Below, piece by piece: positions 13,029 through 16,530 of a stretch of 16,530 bases of DNA. Each line of letters starts with the position of its first letter. The first letter of the stretch is position 1. The translations under genes and the position numbers were made by a program. This stretch comes from URHD0088 sp041488295. GTDB lineage: Bacteria; Pseudomonadota; Alphaproteobacteria; ATCC43930; CGMCC-115725. The stretch spans positions 1 to 16,530 of the forward strand of contig JBGPOZ010000088.1 in NCBI GenBank assembly GCA_041488295.1, given 5' to 3'. Below the pieces are notes generated by a model that was given only the letters and a program-made list of their open reading frames with translations, was not told the origin of the DNA and searched no databases.

Positions 13029-14105
13029 ATGGCCGACGATAAGGACGACAGCCAAAAAACCGAGGAACCCTCATGGCGCAAGCTCGACGAGGCGCGCAAA
13101 AAGGGACAGGTTCCGCAATCGCGCGAGGTGACGAGCTGGTTCGTGCTCACCGGCCTTGCGGCCTGCGTGCTGCTGGCCTTGCCCCAGCTCGCGTTGGCGC
13201 TGCAGCAGATGATGTTCCGCCTGGTCGAACGCTCCGGGTCGCTGCGGCTCGAAAACGGCGCGTCCGGCACGGCGATCCTCAATACCTTGCGCGATCTCGC
13301 CCCGGCCGTGGCGTTGCCGCTCGCGGTGATGATGGCAGCAGGGTTGGCCGGGCCGATGCTCCAGACCGGGATTCTCTTCGCCCCCGACCGGCTCTCGCTC
13401 AAGCTCGACCACATCTCGCCGCTCGAGGGCGCGCGGCGCATTTTCTCGATGCGCTCGCTGGTCGAGTTCCTCAAGGGGATCGCAAAGCTTGCGATCGTCG
13501 GATTGGTCGCCGCTGGCCTCCTCATGCCGGAGCTCGACCGGCTGTCGCTGTTGCCGAGCATCGGCGTCGCCGGAATGGCGCGCGAGATGCAAGCGCTGGC
13601 GCTGCGCCTTTCCGGCGGGGTCGTCGCCGTGCTGACGGCGATCGCCATCGCCGATTACGTCTACCAACGCATGAGCTTCATGAAATCGATGCGCATGTCG
13701 AAGCAGGAGCTGCGCGAGGAATACAAGCAGACCGAGGGCGATCCCTTCATCAAAGGCAAGCTGCGGCAGATCCGCACCCAACGGGCGCGCAAGCGCATGA
13801 TGGCGGCGGTGCCGAAAGCGTCGGTCGTCGTCACCAACCCGACCCATTTCGCCGTGGCGCTGCTCTATGAGGCAACCGGCTCGGGCGCGCCGCGCGTCGT
13901 CGCCAAGGGCGCCGATCTCGTCGCCGCGCGCATCCGCGACGTCGCCCGCCAGCACGACGTGCCGATCGTCGAGAACCCGCCGGTCGCACGTGCGCTTTAC
14001 GCCACGGTCGAGCTCGACCAGGAGATCCCGCCCGAGCAGTACAAACCGGTCGCCGAGATCATCAGCTACGTGCTGCGCCTCAAGGGCAAGCTCGCCAAGA
14101 GGTAG
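13029..14105 (+). CDS. flhB: FlhB, flagellar export switch protein
   Basis: FlhB is a gate component whose cytoplasmic domain cleaves itself and changes export from rod/hook to filament substrates. The 358-residue product starts with the typical DDSQKTEEPSWRKLDEARKK and GQVPQSREV, followed by four membrane segments (about 35-60, 88-112, 150-168 and 195-212). The helix around MRMSKQELREEYKQTEGDPF leads to the cytoplasmic domain. The self-cleavage motif NPTH is at residues 270-273, inside SVVVTNPTHFAVALLY, so this copy should be competent to switch. The domain ends VAEIISYVLRLKGKLAKR. It is the last gene of the flgB operon. A second protein with only the post-NPTH domain is encoded at 10224-10556. 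Confidence 0.97.
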   Translation: MADDKDDSQKTEEPSWRKLDEARKKGQVPQSREVTSWFVLTGLAACVLLALPQLALALQQMMFRLVERSGSLRLENGASGTAILNTLRDLAPAVALPLAVMMAAGLAGPMLQTGILFAPDRLSLKLDHISPLEGARRIFSMRSLVEFLKGIAKLAIVGLVAAGLLMPELDRLSLLPSIGVAGMAREMQALALRLSGGVVAVLTAIAIADYVYQRMSFMKSMRMSKQELREEYKQTEGDPFIKGKLRQIRTQRARKRMMAAVPKASVVVTNPTHFAVALLYEATGSGAPRVVAKGADLVAARIRDVARQHDVPIVENPPVARALYATVELDQEIPPEQYKPVAEIISYVLRLKGKLAKR

Positions 14106-14110
14106 GCGGG

Positions 14111-14130
14111 CGCGATCCGTCAAGATCGCG
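14111..14130 (+). terminator. Hairpin after flhB, possible weak terminator
   Basis: CGCGATC (14111-14117), a six-base loop and GATCGCG (14124-14130) form a perfect 7-bp stem starting 6 bases after the flhB stop. There is no T-run, so it may be a mRNA-stabilising or Rho-linked element instead of an intrinsic terminator. Confidence 0.35.
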
Positions 14131-14337
14131 ATCGATGGTTCGGGATCGTGCCGAGCTTGCGATCTAGGGTTGCATTCAAACCATATTTCGCCGCAGGCGC
14201 TCCGACGTCGCATCGACTCGCATGCGATCGATTCCGCTTGCTGTCGCCTCCTAGCACCGACGGGCGCCGGGCAACATGTTGCGTTGTCTATCGATAATAG
14301 GACATGATCGACGCCCTGCGACAGGGAGGATTTAGCA
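14131..14337. promoter_or_regulatory. Leader region of the ABC transporter operon with palindromes
   Basis: No gene is seen here. Three perfect palindromes occur: TCGCATGCGA (14218-14227), GCAACATGTTGC (14271-14282) and TATCGATA (14289-14296). The 12-bp one is a good candidate operator for a dimeric regulator of the transporter. A -10-like GATAAT lies at 14293-14298 without a clear -35. The ribosome site GGGAGGA (14324-14330) is strong and sits 7 bases before the ATG. Confidence 0.4.
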
Positions 14338-15930
14338 ATGTCGAACAGACTTGGTCTTGCCGTACTTGCGGTGACGTTGCCGCTGGCCTTCGCCAGCCCG
14401 GCTGCGCTTGCCGCGACGCCGAAGGATACCTTGGTGATCGCCTGGCAGCTCGACGGGATGATCACCTTCGATCCGGGCGAGTCATACGAGATCGCGACGC
14501 AGGAGTTCGGTACCAACATCTACGACCGGCTCATGCGCTACGAGGCGGAGGATCTGACCAAGCTGGTCGGCGGCGTCGCCGAGAGCTGGACGGTCTCGCC
14601 GGACGCCAAGACCTTTACCTTCAAGCTCCGGCCGAACCTGAAATTTGCCAGCGGCGCTACGGTCACCGCCGACGACATGGCATGGTCGCTGCAGCGTGTC
14701 GTGATCCTGGACAAGTCGCCGGCCTTTCTCTTCACCCAGCTCGGCTGGAACAAGGACAACGTCAAGACCCTCGTGCAGGCGACCGACCCCCGCACGCTCA
14801 CCTTCAAGATCACCGAGGATCTTGCGCCATCGCTGGTGCTGAACCTCATGAGCACTTATGCCGCCTCGGTCATCGAGAAAAAGGTGGCGATGGCGAACGA
14901 GGCGAACGGCGATCTCGGCAATACTTGGCTGAAGACGCATTCGGCCGCCTCCGGCCCGTACAATCTCGTGTCCTGGAAGCCTGACGAATCCGTCACTTTG
15001 GAGGCGAACCCGACCTATCACCTCGGCCCGCCGCACATCAAACGCGTGGTCGCTCGGCATATCCCCGAACCCGCAACGCAGCGCCTGCTGCTCGAGAAGG
15101 GCGACATCGATATCGCGCGCGACCTGACGCCCGATCAACTGACGCCGATGGCCGGCAACAAAGACATCAAGATCGAATCGTTTCCGGCGGCGAACACCTT
15201 CTACCTCGGCATGAACCTGACCGAGGAGCATCTGAAGAACCCCAAGGTTCGACAGGCGATGAAGCTGCTCGTCGACTACAAGGGTTTGGTCAACACGGTG
15301 TTGAAAGGCCGCTTCATCGAGCAGCAAGCCTTTCTGCCGCTCGGCTTCCTCGGCGCCATCGCCTACAACCCGAACAAGCTGGACGTGGCGAAGGCGAAGG
15401 CTCTGTTGGCCGAGGCCGGCTATCCGAACGGCTTCGAGCTCGAGTTCACGGCACCGAACCTGCCGCCCTGGACCGATATCTCGCAATCGGTGCAGCAGAC
15501 GATGGGGCAGGGCGGCATCAAGCTCAAGCTCGTCCAGGTCGAGCTGAAGCAGGAGCTGCAGATCTTCCGTGCGCGTAAGCATCAGATGGTGTTGAACAGC
15601 TGGGCGCCGGACTATTTCGATCCGCACAGCAACGCCGACACCTTTGCGCACAATGACGATGACAGCGATACGCCCAAGATCAAGCCGCTGGCATGGCGCA
15701 CGCATTGGCTCGTTCCCGAACTGTCCAAGGAGACCCTGGCGGCGGCGAAGGAAGTCGACACCGAGAAGCGCAAGGCGGAATACGCCGCCATTCAGAAGAA
15801 AGTCACCGACGAGGGACCGTTCGTCATCATGTTCCAGAATGCCAATCAGGTGGCGTCGCGCGCCAACGTGAAAGGCTTCAAGACGGGTCTCTTCGAGGAC
15901 TTCAATTTCTATCGCACCGTCACGAAGTAA
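14338..15930 (+). CDS. ABC transporter substrate-binding protein, family 5 (peptide/nickel/opine type)
   Basis: This periplasmic protein captures a solute and delivers it to the membrane permeases. The 530-residue product has a Sec signal (about 1-26, LGLAVLAVTLPLAF to ALA-A) with no lipobox. Then come the SBP_bac_5 landmarks: DTLVIAWQLDGMITFDPGES at the mature start, LVGGVAESWTVSPDAKTFTF, KLRPNLKFASGATVTADDMA, SGPYNLVSWKPDESVTLEAN and, late, LLAEAGYPNGFELEF. These match dipeptide/oligopeptide, nickel and similar binders; the solute cannot be named from sequence alone. It begins an operon with the DppB-type permease 12 bases later. The strong ribosome site suits the usual excess of binding protein. 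It is not flagellar; the cluster ends at flhB. Confidence 0.93.
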   Translation: MSNRLGLAVLAVTLPLAFASPAALAATPKDTLVIAWQLDGMITFDPGESYEIATQEFGTNIYDRLMRYEAEDLTKLVGGVAESWTVSPDAKTFTFKLRPNLKFASGATVTADDMAWSLQRVVILDKSPAFLFTQLGWNKDNVKTLVQATDPRTLTFKITEDLAPSLVLNLMSTYAASVIEKKVAMANEANGDLGNTWLKTHSAASGPYNLVSWKPDESVTLEANPTYHLGPPHIKRVVARHIPEPATQRLLLEKGDIDIARDLTPDQLTPMAGNKDIKIESFPAANTFYLGMNLTEEHLKNPKVRQAMKLLVDYKGLVNTVLKGRFIEQQAFLPLGFLGAIAYNPNKLDVAKAKALLAEAGYPNGFELEFTAPNLPPWTDISQSVQQTMGQGGIKLKLVQVELKQELQIFRARKHQMVLNSWAPDYFDPHSNADTFAHNDDDSDTPKIKPLAWRTHWLVPELSKETLAAAKEVDTEKRKAEYAAIQKKVTDEGPFVIMFQNANQVASRANVKGFKTGLFEDFNFYRTVTK

Positions 15931-15942
15931 GGGGTTGTGCCG

Positions 15943-16530
15943 GTGACGGCCGTCCCCTTTGCGGCGGTTGCGAATGACGGGTGGGTCCGGCGGTTTGCCG
16001 GACCCATTCGCCACGTCGCCAATCTCTTGTTCTCGGTCGCGCTGACCTTTCTCGGCCTCACTTGCGTCACGTTCTTCATCGGCCGCGTCATTCCGATCGA
16101 TCCCGTGCTCGCCATCGTCGGCGACGAGGCGTCGATCCAGACCTATGAAAGAGTGCGCATCGAGATCGGCCTCGATCAGCCGATTCCGATACAGTTCTGG
16201 CGTTATCTGGTGAAGGTGCTGCACGGGGATTTCGGCAATTCCGTCATCACCTCGCAGCCGGTGCTGTACGACTTGTTGCACGTCTTTCCCGCAACGCTCG
16301 AGCTGTCGATGCTGGCGCTCATCATCGGCGTCGTTCTTGGCATCCCGCTCGGCGTCATCGCGGCGACCCATCGCGGGCGCTGGCAGGATCAGGTGATCCG
16401 CTTCGGCTCGCTCTTGGGTTATTCGATGCCGGTGTTCTGGCTCGGCCTCGTCGGGCTGCTGGCATTCTATGCCAAGCTCGGCTGGGTCGAGGGGCCAGGC
16501 CGCCTCGATGTGAGCTTCGACGACATCGTC
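15943..16530 (+). CDS. ABC transporter permease, DppB/OppB type (partial, N-terminal 196 residues)
   Basis: This is the first of two membrane subunits expected for a peptide-type ABC importer. The frame from the GTG at 15943 runs open to the right edge. A GTG at 15937 is also possible, but AAGGGG (15929-15934) is eight bases from 15943, the better spacing; no ATG start exists. A first membrane segment (around LLFSVALTFLGLTCVTFFIG) is followed by the family's RVIPIDPVLAIVG, LDQPIPIQFWRYLVKVLHGD, FGNSVITSQPV and, further on, VFPATLELSMLALIIGVVLG and YSMPVFWLGLVGLLAFY. This is the DppB/OppB pattern, including the periplasmic loop and the start of the permease core. About 130-150 further residues would be expected beyond the window. 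Confidence 0.92.
   Translation, partial: MTAVPFAAVANDGWVRRFAGPIRHVANLLFSVALTFLGLTCVTFFIGRVIPIDPVLAIVGDEASIQTYERVRIEIGLDQPIPIQFWRYLVKVLHGDFGNSVITSQPVLYDLLHVFPATLELSMLALIIGVVLGIPLGVIAATHRGRWQDQVIRFGSLLGYSMPVFWLGLVGLLAFYAKLGWVEGPGRLDVSFDDIV

Noticed and set aside
13071..14519. 482-codon minus-strand open frame opposite flhB and the ABC leader
   Set aside because: Antisense to FlhB coding sequence; low-complexity Arg/His/Gln content and no family pattern.
14482..16371. 629-codon minus-strand open frame opposite the ABC transporter genes
   Set aside because: Antisense shadow; the plus-strand binding protein and permease explain the region fully.
1..16530. CRISPR arrays, tRNA or rRNA genes, insertion sequences, phage attachment sites
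   Set aside because: Reading through the gaps showed no direct-repeat arrays, tRNA-like cloverleaf ends or transposase frames; gaps are short and accounted for.

Overview
The window is a GC-rich chromosomal stretch, about 60-65% GC by eye, from an alphaproteobacterium. Most of it is one flagellar locus, and the right end runs into an ABC peptide-type uptake operon. The alphaproteobacterial placement rests on four things. The gene order is fliL, fliM, a DUF6468-like gene, a motE-like gene and cheZ. flgF-flgG diverges from fliL. FliM carries an N-terminal extension. CtrA-like boxes (TTAA-N7-TTAA) lie in the gaps between operons. The order (Rhodospirillales-like or Hyphomicrobiales-like) cannot be settled from the sequence alone.

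Layout: (1) Bases 1-935, minus strand: flgF then flgG (proximal and distal rod), with flgG cut by the window edge. (2) Bases 936-1246: a divergent control region with a strong sigma-54-type match facing flgF and a CtrA-like box facing fliL. (3) Bases 1247-8189, plus strand: fliL, fliM, DUF6468-like gene, motE-like gene, then, after a gap with a perfect CtrA-type box and a perfect 14-bp palindrome, cheZ and a 1094-residue secreted protein with repeated beta-rich modules and TPR-like repeats. (4) Bases 8197-10556, minus strand: an orphan FlhB C-terminal-domain gene, a small helical gene, fliO, fliP (start/stop overlaps between the first four) and then a MOSC gene. (5) Bases 10557-10746: a second divergent gap with two CtrA-like boxes. 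(6) Bases 10747-14105, plus strand: flgB, flgC, fliE, fliQ, fliR, flhB. (7) Bases 14338-16530: a family 5 solute-binding protein and the start of its DppB-type permease.

Together the genes build the rod (FlgB, FlgC, FlgF, FlgG, FliE), the export gate (FliO, FliP, FliQ, FliR, FlhB plus the FlhB-like fragment), the switch and stator side of the motor (FliM, FliL, MotE-like, DUF6468-like) and the CheY-P phosphatase (CheZ). The noncoding gaps suggest a tiered circuit in which CtrA-type control drives early operons and sigma-54 drives the later rod operon. This is known in outline from Caulobacter but is only inferred here from motifs.

The least explained item is the large secreted protein co-transcribed with cheZ. 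The orphan FlhB domain, the small gene beside it and the DUF6468-like protein come next. No rRNA, tRNA, CRISPR array, insertion sequence or phage gene was seen.
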